Shown: positions 45,342-53,529 of the stretch, piece by piece
Numbering within the stretch: position 1 is the stretch's first letter
Layout of the letters: each line of letters starts with the position of its first letter
Source: an uncultured Isosphaeraceae bacterium
GTDB lineage: Bacteria; Planctomycetota; Planctomycetia; Isosphaerales; Isosphaeraceae
Reading direction: 5' to 3'
Assembly: GCA_945957605.1 (NCBI GenBank)
Contig: CAMFLR010000025.1
Span: 36,342-100,341 of the forward strand
DNA: 64,000 nucleotides
Notes under the pieces: generated by a model
What the model was told of the DNA's origin: nothing
The model's input: only the letters and a program-made list of their open reading frames with translations
The model's database searches: none
Program-made: the position numbers and the translations under genes

Positions 45342-46466
45342 ATGCCGGGAACGACGAGTGGCGGGAAGCAAATTCGGATTGGGATCATCGGCGCCGGTGC
45401 GGTGAGCGACTATCACCACGTACCCGGAATCCGACTCGACAACCGCGCGACGCTCACCGCGGTCGCAGACACCGATCCCGCCCTCCTCGAAAAGCGCAAA
45501 ACCGAGTGGGGTGTGTCGATTGCCTCGACCGACCCAATCGCCATCGCCACGCACGACCAGGTTGATGCGATCGTCATCGCCACCCCGAACTTCACGCACA
45601 AGCCCATCGCCGAAGCCGCGGTGAAGGCCGGCAAACACGTGATGTGCGAGAAGCCCCTTGGCCTGAACGCCGAAGAAGTGCGGCAAATGTACGTAGCTGC
45701 GCGAGATGCCAAAGTTGTGCACATGACGGCATTTACTTATCGCTTCGCTCCGTCGATGCGGTACATGCGTCATTTGCTCAAATCCGGCGCGCTCGGCCAG
45801 CCGCGCCATTTCCGTTCGCAACGCTTCCTCGACTGGCCCGAAACAAGCTGGGGCTGGCGGCAGTACAAGGATAAGGCTGGAGCGGGCGACCTTTATGATA
45901 TGACGATCCACCGCCTCGACTTCGCGATCGATCTGCTTGGACCAATTGAGCGAGTCTGCGGTGCAATCGCTCGCTTCGCCCCTCGTACCAACACGCCCGA
46001 CGGCCGCACTTGCCCGCCTTCGGATGTGGACGATTGGTCGTCGCTGATCGGCGAGTTCGCCAACGGTGCGACTGGCGTTTGGGAAGGGACAACACTCGCC
46101 AAGGGTTATGGCCGCGATGGTTTTGGCCACGAATGGGCAGAAATCAACGGCTCGGAAGGCTCGGCCGTCTATCGCTTGCACGAGCCGAACTGCATTTTGC
46201 TGGGCAAGACGGGCTCCGACCTGTCCGGCGTCGACGTGCCCGATGAATTCCTCAAGCCCAAGGACAGCCCGCGCGACCCGCGCGTCGGCAAACCGGCCAC
46301 CGTGTTCCGCTACGACCTGATGTGGGAATTCGTTTCGGCGATCGTCGAAGGCCGCCAAGCTGTGCCGAGCTTCTACGACGGCCTGAACGCCCAAATTGTC
46401 GCCGACGCCGTGATTCAATCGCACGACGAACGCAAGTGGATCGACACGCCGCTGTCACCGGTTTGA
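45342..46466 (+). CDS. Gfo/Idh/MocA-family oxidoreductase
   Basis: A 374-residue NAD(P)-dependent sugar or inositol dehydrogenase-like enzyme. It has the Rossmann start IRIGIIGAGAVSDYHHVPGI, the canonical catalytic motif in GKHVMCEKPLGLN and the conserved DMTIHRLDFAIDLLG. Unlike the other Gfo/Idh/MocA protein in the window (40.6-41.8 kb), its EKP motif is intact. The ATG at 45342 is preferred, with GAAGGGA upstream; a GTG at 45312 is also in frame. Substrate unknown. Confidence 0.88.
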   Translation: MPGTTSGGKQIRIGIIGAGAVSDYHHVPGIRLDNRATLTAVADTDPALLEKRKTEWGVSIASTDPIAIATHDQVDAIVIATPNFTHKPIAEAAVKAGKHVMCEKPLGLNAEEVRQMYVAARDAKVVHMTAFTYRFAPSMRYMRHLLKSGALGQPRHFRSQRFLDWPETSWGWRQYKDKAGAGDLYDMTIHRLDFAIDLLGPIERVCGAIARFAPRTNTPDGRTCPPSDVDDWSSLIGEFANGATGVWEGTTLAKGYGRDGFGHEWAEINGSEGSAVYRLHEPNCILLGKTGSDLSGVDVPDEFLKPKDSPRDPRVGKPATVFRYDLMWEFVSAIVEGRQAVPSFYDGLNAQIVADAVIQSHDERKWIDTPLSPV

Positions 46467-46521
46467 GCAAATGCCACGGGAAGAAGCCCCCAGTCGACGT
46501 AGCAAGGATTTGGAATTTGGG

Positions 46522-46586
46522 TGCCACTGGCTTTGCCAGTGCTCCCCTTTTCTAAAGAGAGAAGTGCACTGGCATAGCCAGTGGCA
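46522..46586. repeat. Pair of CACTGGC palindromes (REP-like element)
   Basis: Two palindromes, CACTGGC-TTT-GCCAGTG and CACTGGC-ATA-GCCAGTG, sit about 25 bp apart in the 164-bp gap. They are also complementary to one another, so the RNA could fold as one long hairpin. Similar CACTGGC palindromes are scattered in planctomycete genomes as interspersed repeats (from memory). Confidence 0.6.
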
Positions 46587-46629
46587 TTCAAGTCTCTAGC
46601 CACGAATAAAATACTAGAGGCCTCTACCT

Positions 46630-47499
46630 ATGCGACATTTGCTCTACTTTGTCGCGAGCGGCCTGGCATTTCACGCGGGGGCGATTCTTATCGTCCTCGC
46701 GTTATTTTTTGCGCGATTGGGGCATTGCAACTGGCAGAAGATCGTGGCGAGATTGACGTTCGTTTTCGGCGTGATTTTGATTTTCGTCTCGGCGACACCG
46801 CTGAGTTTGCTAGCTTATGTTGGACTAGCATCAATCACTATTCTTGCATGGGTAAGCTCGTTCGAACAATTTCGCACTTTTCGTTCTGTTGGCCGAAGTC
46901 TATTTGTCGCAGCCCTGGTTGCCTGGTTTCTCGTCATCGGTTCCGAATATAATTATCAACGTTTGCCCGTTATAAATATTCTACCGGGCGCCGAGTTTGG
47001 CGTCGTAGGCGATTCAATCACGGCGGGGATCGATCAGCCTGGACTCGACCGCTGGCCGCAAATCCTCGCGAAAAGGCGATCAATTCTCGTCAGCGATCAT
47101 TCACGCGCCGGCGCAACGGCCAAGTCTGCGGCATCGCTGGCGGCTCAGGTGACGCCCGCAGAGCAGGTGGTTTTGCTCGAAATCGGTGGTAACGACTTGC
47201 TCGGCGGAACGTCGAGCCGTGAGTTTGAAAGCGGGCTCGACGCTTTGATCGCTTCGCTCAAAATGCCTGGCAGAAGGCTCATCATGATGGAATTGCCGCT
47301 TCCGCCGACTTTCAATTCCTATGGACTTGTTCAAAGACGTTTAGCAAGAAAACATGGCGTGATTCTTGTTCCAAAACGTGTTCTGATGAGCGTGATTCAA
47401 GGCGAAGGCGCAACCGTGGATGATCTCCATCTGAGCGCACTTGGACACGAACGAATGGCGGACGCGATCAGCAGAATGATCACGTCCGCCAGCGATTAA
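46630..47499 (+). CDS. Membrane protein with SGNH/GDSL hydrolase domain
   Basis: A 289-residue protein. The first 110 residues contain four hydrophobic helices. The rest is an SGNH domain facing the periplasm. The blocks are visible: GDSITAG (nucleophilic serine, block I), the GGNDLLGG block III with its asparagine, and DDLHLSALGH with the catalytic Asp/His (block V). It could be an esterase or a glycan or lipid deacetylase/acyltransferase. It is 11 bp from the convergent stop of the last BMC gene. Confidence 0.85.
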   Translation: MRHLLYFVASGLAFHAGAILIVLALFFARLGHCNWQKIVARLTFVFGVILIFVSATPLSLLAYVGLASITILAWVSSFEQFRTFRSVGRSLFVAALVAWFLVIGSEYNYQRLPVINILPGAEFGVVGDSITAGIDQPGLDRWPQILAKRRSILVSDHSRAGATAKSAASLAAQVTPAEQVVLLEIGGNDLLGGTSSREFESGLDALIASLKMPGRRLIMMELPLPPTFNSYGLVQRRLARKHGVILVPKRVLMSVIQGEGATVDDLHLSALGHERMADAISRMITSASD

Positions 47500-47509
47500 T
47501 CAAATCGAA

Positions 47510-48844
47510 TTAGCGGCCGAGCCCGAGTCGGTCGCGATGATAAGCCAACCGCTGGCTCACTGACATGCGAGTGAAGTCGGGCAGGCCGTTGTCGAACTTG
47601 GGATAACCGTTTTCCGACGCTGCCTTGGGTGCAGGAGCACTTGCCTTTTGTGGCTCTTGCGAGTGGCATGCGCAATCATCGTGCTTGTCCGCTGCTGGCT
47701 TGGCTGTTTGACAGCCGCAACCTTCATGCTTGTCGGCCGCTGGTTTGGCAGTCTGGCAGCCGCAGCCGTCGTGGTTGTCGGCGGTTGGCTTGGCGGGAAC
47801 AGTCACACTGGTGGACGTGCCACCATAGCTCATGTTCATGGCCTGAAGCTTGAGGTCGTCTTCAAGCGGACGATGCGGCTTGATACCTAGGCGCTGCAAC
47901 ACCGCGTGATATGCCTTCACCGCCTCGACGGGACCAATCACGCCGTCCACGATCAGTCGCAGGAACTGCACGAATGCGAGCTGGTTTTCGGCCGAGTTAA
48001 TCTTCCGGCCATACAGCGCGACTTTCGCGCCGTACTTCTGAGCATCGGCAAGAAGTTGGAAGGCGTCGAGCGTCGTTCCGGCCGATCCGCCGAGGATGCC
48101 GATCACCAAGTGTGGGTCGTAGCGGAAGAGTTCTTCCATCGCCTTCGGGCCGTGGTAGACGATCTTCAAGAAGACCGGCCGCCCCGGAGTTGCAACACCC
48201 GCGAGCATCCGCGCGATCATGTCGTTGATGTACGAACCGAGCAATTCAGGAGCGATCACGCCCGGAATATTCGGGTCGAACACTTCAAGGAAGTAGCGGA
48301 ACCCTTTGCGTTCGGCCTCTTCGCGAAATGCGTGAAACGCTTGCAGCGTGCGCAAGTCGTTTTGCAAGTCGTTGTTGAAGGTCACGCTGTAAAGGCCGAG
48401 ATTTGAGCCTTTCGAGCGTTCTTCCGGAGCGCAGTCGAGGTGCCCGCACATTGCATGGTCGAGGCTCGCCGACCGAAAGGGCAGGGCAGCCGATTCGGCG
48501 TAGTGCGAACCACGTGCGATGTGAACATCGGTGGTATCGTTGGCGCGAATGGCGGGTGTGACGTGCGAGTTATCGAACAGGCGTTCTTCAAGCGTCAAGG
48601 CATAGTTGGTGCTGGCTGACATCAGCATGATATCGACCAGGCCTTGCCGGGTGATCGCGCGAATCTGGTCGCGATACTCGGCGAGGGTTTTGTATTTCAG
48701 CTCGCCAGGGTGTGACTCGGGCGAGAGTCCAGGCGCACCGATGCCGAACGCCATGTCGGCGTCCTTGGCATCGGCGAGGATGAACTCGCGCGAGTTCGGA
48801 TTGGCGTGAATGGCCGCGAGCTTGCGGTCAAGCGACTTATCCAT
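47510..48844 (-). CDS. BMC-locus TIM-barrel (aldolase-like) protein with Cys-repeat tail
   Basis: A 444-residue protein. Residues 1-335 look like a TIM barrel of the DeoC/class I aldolase type: ADAKDADMAFGIGAPG near the start, K227 in PVFLKIVYHG as a possible Schiff-base lysine, and a VIGILGGSAGTTLD phosphate-loop-like segment. A linker holds three tandem 15-residue repeats, each with a CxC pair (C361/363, 376/378, 391/393). The protein ends in an amphipathic helix (about 421-442) like a BMC encapsulation peptide. It overlaps the dehydrogenase stop by 8 bp and is the last gene of the BMC operon. Its reaction is not established. Confidence 0.75.
   Translation of the reverse strand: MDKSLDRKLAAIHANPNSREFILADAKDADMAFGIGAPGLSPESHPGELKYKTLAEYRDQIRAITRQGLVDIMLMSASTNYALTLEERLFDNSHVTPAIRANDTTDVHIARGSHYAESAALPFRSASLDHAMCGHLDCAPEERSKGSNLGLYSVTFNNDLQNDLRTLQAFHAFREEAERKGFRYFLEVFDPNIPGVIAPELLGSYINDMIARMLAGVATPGRPVFLKIVYHGPKAMEELFRYDPHLVIGILGGSAGTTLDAFQLLADAQKYGAKVALYGRKINSAENQLAFVQFLRLIVDGVIGPVEAVKAYHAVLQRLGIKPHRPLEDDLKLQAMNMSYGGTSTSVTVPAKPTADNHDGCGCQTAKPAADKHEGCGCQTAKPAADKHDDCACHSQEPQKASAPAPKAASENGYPKFDNGLPDFTRMSVSQRLAYHRDRLGLGR
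47660..47791 (-). repeat. Three tandem 45-bp repeats encoding a CxC-rich linker
   Basis: Three in-frame copies encode K-P-A-A-D-K-H-E-G-C-G-C-Q-T-A and close variants. Codon choice differs slightly between copies. The copy number is probably variable between strains. Confidence 0.8.
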
Positions 48845-49928
48845 TGCGGCCACCGCCCCATTGGCCCGAGATTGTAACGCGTGACTTGCCTGAACCGCCG
48901 GCGCTGCTACCACCCGCACCCATCGTCACCTTCACGCCATTGCCCGGCTTAGCGGCCGAGGCCGGAGCGGAAGCAGGTGCGCCCTTGGCGGCGTTAGGAT
49001 TGGATTTGAGCACGAGATCAATCGTTTCTCGAAGCACTTGCGCCGAGTGCTGAAGCGCGGAGACTTCTTTCGGCCAGAGTTCGATTTCGAGCTGCGATTC
49101 GACACCCTTGCGGCCTAGCACCGTCGGCACCGAGATGCAAACGTCGCGAATGCCGTAAGGGCCGTTCACGAGCGAGGCGACCGGCAGGATGCGCTTCGAG
49201 TCGAGCGCGATCGCTTCGATCACGTCGCGAATTGCAATGCCCACCGCAAATCCCGCACCGCCCTTGAGCTTGATCACCTCGGCACCGCTTCCGCGGGTCT
49301 TGGCGAACAGGGCGTCGGCCGTGCCTGAATTCCAGCCGGGGAACTTGTCGAGTGGTAAGCCGGCGGCCTGTGCGACCGACCAGAGCGGCACCATGCTGTC
49401 GCCGTGCTCGCCGAGAATCGTCGCCGTTACCTGAGTTGGCGGCAGCTTGAGCGAGTCGGCAATCAGGCTGCGAAAGCGTGCCGAGTCAAGTTGCGTTCCG
49501 AGGCCAATCACCTGCGTCGACGGTAGGCCGAGGCTGGTGGTGGCGAGATACGTCAGAACGTCGACCGGGTTCGAGACGACGAGAACGATCGCATCCGTCT
49601 TGGGACCCGCAGCCTTCACCTGGCTGAGGATATTCAAGAACAATTCGACGTTACGATTGATCAAATCCAATCGCGACTCATCCGGCTTGCGGCGAAGACC
49701 AGCCGTGATGCAGATGAGGTCGCTTTCGGGAATCGCCGTGTAGTCGGTCGCACGAATGCGCTGGTCGGCCGTCAGGCTGCTGCCGTGCAGCAGGTCGAGC
49801 GCCTGACCTTTGCAGAGGTCGGCGTTGACGTCGATGAGATCGAGGCCGCTGACAACGCCGCCGCACTGAAGAGCGAACGCGGCGCACGAGCCAACCAGTC
49901 CGCCCGCGCCAATGATGCTGACTCGCAT
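48837..49928 (-). CDS. Lactate/malate dehydrogenase family enzyme of the BMC locus
   Basis: A 363-residue NAD-dependent 2-hydroxyacid dehydrogenase, with the nucleotide motif VSIIGAGGLVGS, the substrate-binding Arg in DESRLDLINRN and the catalytic His in GEHGDSMVP. The specificity residue corresponding to Q102 of lactate dehydrogenases is R80 (TAGLRRKPDESR), as in malate dehydrogenases. A low-complexity tail of about 45 residues (APASAPASAAKPGNG...) extends past the family's usual 310-320 length. Its likely job is NAD+/NADH recycling inside the compartment. It is 3 bp from the aldolase stop, and the TIM-barrel gene overlaps its end. Confidence 0.88.
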   Translation of the reverse strand: MRVSIIGAGGLVGSCAAFALQCGGVVSGLDLIDVNADLCKGQALDLLHGSSLTADQRIRATDYTAIPESDLICITAGLRRKPDESRLDLINRNVELFLNILSQVKAAGPKTDAIVLVVSNPVDVLTYLATTSLGLPSTQVIGLGTQLDSARFRSLIADSLKLPPTQVTATILGEHGDSMVPLWSVAQAAGLPLDKFPGWNSGTADALFAKTRGSGAEVIKLKGGAGFAVGIAIRDVIEAIALDSKRILPVASLVNGPYGIRDVCISVPTVLGRKGVESQLEIELWPKEVSALQHSAQVLRETIDLVLKSNPNAAKGAPASAPASAAKPGNGVKVTMGAGGSSAGGSGKSRVTISGQWGGGRNG

Positions 49929-49931
49929 GGC

Positions 49932-50816
49932 TCAGTTCCTCCCCGAATTGGCGGCCATCGCCTTCATCACTTGATCGGTAATCAGCGACACGAGCGAATC
50001 CATGTCGCTTTCCTTCTTCGGCGCGGGAGCGGCCTGCGGCTGCTGAAGCTTGGGAGGGATGAACGCCTTGGGCTCGGGAACGAAATCGCTGTAGCCTTCG
50101 CGGAACAGGCTGTTGCCGCAGAGGTCGCAATTCTCGAGGCCGAGACCGAGCCGCGGGTCGGGGATGCCCAGGTTCGGCTTGATCTTGATCAGCTCCGCCG
50201 CCTTCGCGTCGGGGTAGTAGTTGATCGTGCCCAGTTGCTTCGCGAGCAGCAGAATGCGGCAGTAGGCGTCGATGATTTCGGTCTTGAAATACGCGTCTTC
50301 AAGGTCGTTGCCGTAGGTGATCGTGCCGTGATTCGCGAGCAGAATCGTCTCGGTGTCTTTCACGTAGGGGAGCACCGTGTCGGCAAAGGCCTGAGTGCCG
50401 GGCGTCTCATACTTCGCCATCGCCACTTCGCCGAGGAACACCTCGAACTCGGGCAGGATGCACTTCGGGATCGGCTCGTGGGCGACCGCGAAGGCGGTCG
50501 CGTGAGGCGGGTGGCAGTGCACGCACGAGCGAACGTCGGCACGAGCTTTCATGACGGACAGGTGGAGCAGGATTTCGCTGGAACGCTTGCGGGTTCCGGC
50601 GACTTGCTTGCCGTCCATGTCGACGATGCAAAGGTCGTCTGGCTTCATGAACCCCTTGGAAACGCGAGTCGGCGTGCAGAGCACTCGGTCATCGCTGAGG
50701 CGGTAGCTGATGTTGCCGTCGTTGGCGGCGGCGAAACCCTTCGCGTAAACGCGTCGGCCGATTTCGCACATCTGCTCTCGCAGCTTCCACTCGCTCATCA
50801 AGTTATTCTGGCTCAT
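49932..50816 (-). CDS. Class II (fuculose-phosphate type) aldolase with encapsulation peptide
   Basis: A 294-residue zinc aldolase of the FucA/RhaD family. It shows the catalytic E81 (SSEILLH), zinc ligands H100, H102 and H163, and the N-terminal substrate loop ANDGNISYRL. FucA itself is about 215 residues. The extra C-terminal part has a CDLCG pair, a Pro/Ala linker and a terminal amphipathic helix (SDMDSLVSLITDQVMKAMAA) that matches BMC encapsulation peptides. It would cleave L-fuculose- or L-rhamnulose-1-phosphate to dihydroxyacetone phosphate and L-lactaldehyde. This is the signature enzyme of the PVM-type compartment. Confidence 0.9.
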   Translation of the reverse strand: MSQNNLMSEWKLREQMCEIGRRVYAKGFAAANDGNISYRLSDDRVLCTPTRVSKGFMKPDDLCIVDMDGKQVAGTRKRSSEILLHLSVMKARADVRSCVHCHPPHATAFAVAHEPIPKCILPEFEVFLGEVAMAKYETPGTQAFADTVLPYVKDTETILLANHGTITYGNDLEDAYFKTEIIDAYCRILLLAKQLGTINYYPDAKAAELIKIKPNLGIPDPRLGLGLENCDLCGNSLFREGYSDFVPEPKAFIPPKLQQPQAAPAPKKESDMDSLVSLITDQVMKAMAANSGRN

Positions 50817-50859
50817 GCCGCTGTCCTCTCGCTAAAGCGTGAAACGATCGCTGTATGTG

Positions 50860-51138
50860 TTAGACGTCGATTTGATCGAGCAAGCAGGCGTTGTAGGCGT
50901 CGATGGGAAGGCGCGGGTCGCGAAACGGGCTGGCAGCCTCACCGCCTTCGCTGAGACCGATGAGTGCGCCTGGCGATGCGCCCAGGTCGTCGTAAACAAT
51001 CACTTCTTCGCCTCGCTTGGCTGAGCCCTCAACGAGAGCCTCGCGTGGCATCGGCAGGGCAATCAGAAACCGCGCCCCTTTGAAGCTTGGGTGAATGCGC
51101 GAGATTGTCACGCGACCGATCACTTCGGCGATTCTCAC
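50860..51138 (-). CDS. BMC-P (EutN/CcmL-type) pentamer shell protein, copy 1
   Basis: A 92-residue pentameric vertex protein. The EutN/CcmL pattern is clear: RIAEVIGRVTISRIHPSFKG, RGEEVIVYDDLGASPG and a C-terminal LPIDAYNACLLDQI. Pentamers cap the vertices of the shell. The start is a GTG at 51138 whose bases overlap the stop of the 213-residue gene upstream by 4 bp; an upstream frame extends to 51498 only as non-coding sequence. Confidence 0.85.
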   Translation of the reverse strand: MRIAEVIGRVTISRIHPSFKGARFLIALPMPREALVEGSAKRGEEVIVYDDLGASPGALIGLSEGGEAASPFRDPRLPIDAYNACLLDQIDV

Positions 51139-51776
51139 GACGCCACCCCCTGAGGAGCGACGGGCGCTCCAGCCTGGCGAAATGACTCGGCCAGCATGCG
51201 AACCTGCGAGATCGACAACCGTTCGGGCTCGATCACAGCGAGGTTGATGCCGATGGATTTGACCGCTCGGGCGAGCGAGTCGGCGTCGACGATGAACGCC
51301 GCGCGAATGCCCTTTAGCTGATTCGCTTTCCAACAACTCAAAGCGGCGTCGTTCGTCAACAACAGGCCGCCACGTCCCGACGTTTCGGTCAGCCAGGGCA
51401 CTAGCTCGGCTTCGGTTCGCTCGGTCCACGTCGCAAGCAACGCACGGCGAATCGCCGCTGCGTGCCCCGAAGTGGTAGTCCCCAAGCAAAACGCCCATTC
51501 GCCAGTGTTCCTGTGAGTTGCCGTTACGTTCGAGACATACGAGAGAATGACTTTGCGACGCTTGAGATGGTCGAGCGCGAGTGGAGTGACGACGGTTCCG
51601 GGAGCGATGCGAATCTCGGTTTGATCGTGGCGAAGCGATTCGGCCGCGGCGAGGTTGAGGAGTTTGCCGGAAAAAACGTCGCGAGCAGGTTCAACTGCAA
51701 CTGCCTGGCGACGGTTCAATTCCGCGACGACGGCCCGCACAATCGCGTCGATCTGTGATGCGTTGAGCGTGGTCAT
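51135..51776 (-). CDS. Uncharacterised BMC-locus protein with N-terminal encapsulation-like helix
   Basis: A 213-residue protein not recognised by enzyme family. The N-terminus (LNASQIDAIVRAVVAELNRR) is an amphipathic helix of encapsulation-peptide type, followed by a linker. The core has TVVTPLALDHLKRRKVILSY and EWAFCLGTTTSGHAAAIRRAL, the latter faintly like sugar-phosphate isomerases of the RpiB/LacA group. The C-terminus is RLSISQVRMLAESFRQAG. It overlaps BMC-P genes on both sides by 4 bp, so it is firmly part of the operon and probably luminal cargo. Confidence 0.75.
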   Translation of the reverse strand: MTTLNASQIDAIVRAVVAELNRRQAVAVEPARDVFSGKLLNLAAAESLRHDQTEIRIAPGTVVTPLALDHLKRRKVILSYVSNVTATHRNTGEWAFCLGTTTSGHAAAIRRALLATWTERTEAELVPWLTETSGRGGLLLTNDAALSCWKANQLKGIRAAFIVDADSLARAVKSIGINLAVIEPERLSISQVRMLAESFRQAGAPVAPQGVAS

Positions 51777-52027
51777 TCGTCGGGCAGTCCCATCACACTC
51801 CAGCGCCCGGGCGTATCTTTGCCGAGCATCTTCTGGAGAATCGCACCGTCACTCGTTAGCAAAACCGTATCGCCTCGTCTGGCACCCAGCCTGTCGAACG
51901 CCAGAACCGGCTCGCCGTCGTCCTTGCCGTTCATTCCCTGCAACTGGACGATCAGCATCCGTTCGCCCTGGAACGTTGGATGCTTGATCGTCGAAGTCGC
52001 AGTTCCCAGCACACGGCCGACTTGCAT
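51773..52027 (-). CDS. BMC-P (EutN/CcmL-type) pentamer shell protein, copy 2
   Basis: An 84-residue protein of the EutN/CcmL pattern, starting MQVGRVLGTATSTIKHPTFQ with the conserved G-x-V/L-x-G-x-x-x-x-T-x-K. PVLAFDRLGARRGDTVLLTS is the pentamer core. It is shorter than copies 1 and 3. Its stop is overlapped by the next gene by 4 bp. Confidence 0.9.
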   Translation of the reverse strand: MQVGRVLGTATSTIKHPTFQGERMLIVQLQGMNGKDDGEPVLAFDRLGARRGDTVLLTSDGAILQKMLGKDTPGRWSVMGLPDE

Positions 52028-52048
52028 GGTTCGCCTGTTCCCTTTGCG

Positions 52049-53464
52049 TCAAACGAACCGAAGACCGCCAGCAATCGCCGTGCGACGCGAACGGGTGAAC
52101 GTGAGTGGAGTCGTCACGCCTTCTCCGGTCGGTCCAGCGATCGAGAACGAGAGATAACCTTCACCGCCAAGGCCAAGGCCGGCGACGCTCGGACCGTTAA
52201 CGACGAAGATGGTGCAATCCATCACCTTGCCCATCTTGGTCATCACCGTCGTGTCGCGCGAGTGGAGGATCGCGGTGTGACCGTAGCCGTGTTCGGTCGA
52301 CTTCGCGAGTTCGATCGCACGGTCGACGCTCGGCACGCGAACGAACGGCAAGAATGGCATCATTTGTTCATGTTCGACGAAGAGATGCTCAGCACCGGTT
52401 TCGCCGTAGAGTACCTGCGTTCCATCCGGCACGTTCACGCCGGCGAACTTGCCAAGCACTGCGGGGTCTTTACCGACAAGATCCTTGTTCACATGGAACT
52501 TGCCGTCGGCTCCCTTACTGAACGCGGCGTTCGTGAGAGCGTCGATCTGCTGGGGATTCAGGCGATAGCCGCCGTTGCGGCTCATCTGTTCCATCATCTT
52601 GTCGAACACTTCCGCGACGACGAACACCTGCTTTTCACCGATGCAGAGCAGGTTGTTGTCGAACGCCGCGCCTTCGACGATCGACTTCGCCGCGTTGCTG
52701 AGACACGCTGTCGCGTCGACCACCACCGGCGGGTTGCCCGGTCCCGCGACAATCGCGCGTCGCTTGCTTTCGAGAGCGGCACGAGCCACCGCCGGGCCAC
52801 CCGTGACAACCAGCAGCTTCACGCCGCGGTGATCGAAGAGAGCGGCGGCCGATTCGAGCGTAGGCGTTTCAATGATCGTCAGCAAGTCGTCAAGACCGAG
52901 CTCGGCACGAATCGCACGGTTGAAGCGGCGGACGCCTTCGGCGGCAACCTTCGCGCCCGAAGGGTGAGCGTTGAACACAACCGTGTTGCCCGAGGCGAGC
53001 ATGCTGATCGCGTTGCCGGCGAGCGTTGGCAGGCTGTGGGTGACGGGGGTGATCGCGCCGATGACGCCGAAGGGAGCGTAATCGGTCAGTGTCAGGCCGT
53101 TGTCACCGGAGAAGTTCTCGGTGCGAAGGAATTCGACGCCGGGGGCTTGCGGGATGGCGTCGCGAAGCTTGGCGATCTTGTGGTCGAGACGGCCGATGCC
53201 GGTCTCGTCGAGTTCCATCCGGCCGAGTTCTTCAGCCTGGTCGACGCAGATCGTCTTGATGACCTCGACGGCCTTGGCACGATCGGCGAGGGGGCGAGTG
53301 CGAAACGCCTGGAACGCTGCGTTCGAAGCCTGCACGGCGGCGTCGGCCGTGGGATAAACGCCGTCCTTGCCGGACGAAGGAGCGGCCACGCCGGTGTTCC
53401 CGCCCATCTGGGCGAGAATTTCCTGGACAACGCTACGGATCAGGTCTTCGCTCATCGCGGCCAT
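52049..53464 (-). CDS. CoA-acylating aldehyde dehydrogenase (PduP/EutE-like), BMC cargo
   Basis: A 471-residue ALDH of the CoA-acylating PduP/EutE group. The catalytic cysteine is near residue 274 in AFDNNLLCIGEKQVF. GAITPVTHSLPTLAGNAI and LVVTGGPAVARAAL mark the nucleotide site. The N-terminus (MSEDLIRSVVQEILAQMGG) is a clear encapsulation peptide, followed by a Gly/Ser/Ala-rich linker. It would oxidise lactaldehyde (or another aldehyde) to the acyl-CoA with NAD+ and CoA. ATG 53464 is preferred; GTG 53473 and ATG 53455 are alternatives. Confidence 0.92.
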   Translation of the reverse strand: MAAMSEDLIRSVVQEILAQMGGNTGVAAPSSGKDGVYPTADAAVQASNAAFQAFRTRPLADRAKAVEVIKTICVDQAEELGRMELDETGIGRLDHKIAKLRDAIPQAPGVEFLRTENFSGDNGLTLTDYAPFGVIGAITPVTHSLPTLAGNAISMLASGNTVVFNAHPSGAKVAAEGVRRFNRAIRAELGLDDLLTIIETPTLESAAALFDHRGVKLLVVTGGPAVARAALESKRRAIVAGPGNPPVVVDATACLSNAAKSIVEGAAFDNNLLCIGEKQVFVVAEVFDKMMEQMSRNGGYRLNPQQIDALTNAAFSKGADGKFHVNKDLVGKDPAVLGKFAGVNVPDGTQVLYGETGAEHLFVEHEQMMPFLPFVRVPSVDRAIELAKSTEHGYGHTAILHSRDTTVMTKMGKVMDCTIFVVNGPSVAGLGLGGEGYLSFSIAGPTGEGVTTPLTFTRSRRTAIAGGLRFV

Positions 53465-53529
53465 GGGATTCACCGTTCGGAAGGGTCCGAGAGGCGTAGG
53501 CAGAGCCCACGGTAACTCAGTTGTTTGGA

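Noticed and set aside
51980..53515. 511-codon plus-strand open frame opposite the aldehyde dehydrogenase gene
   Set aside because: It is antisense to a strongly supported enzyme and rich in Arg/His/Glu/Asp shadow composition with no domain match.
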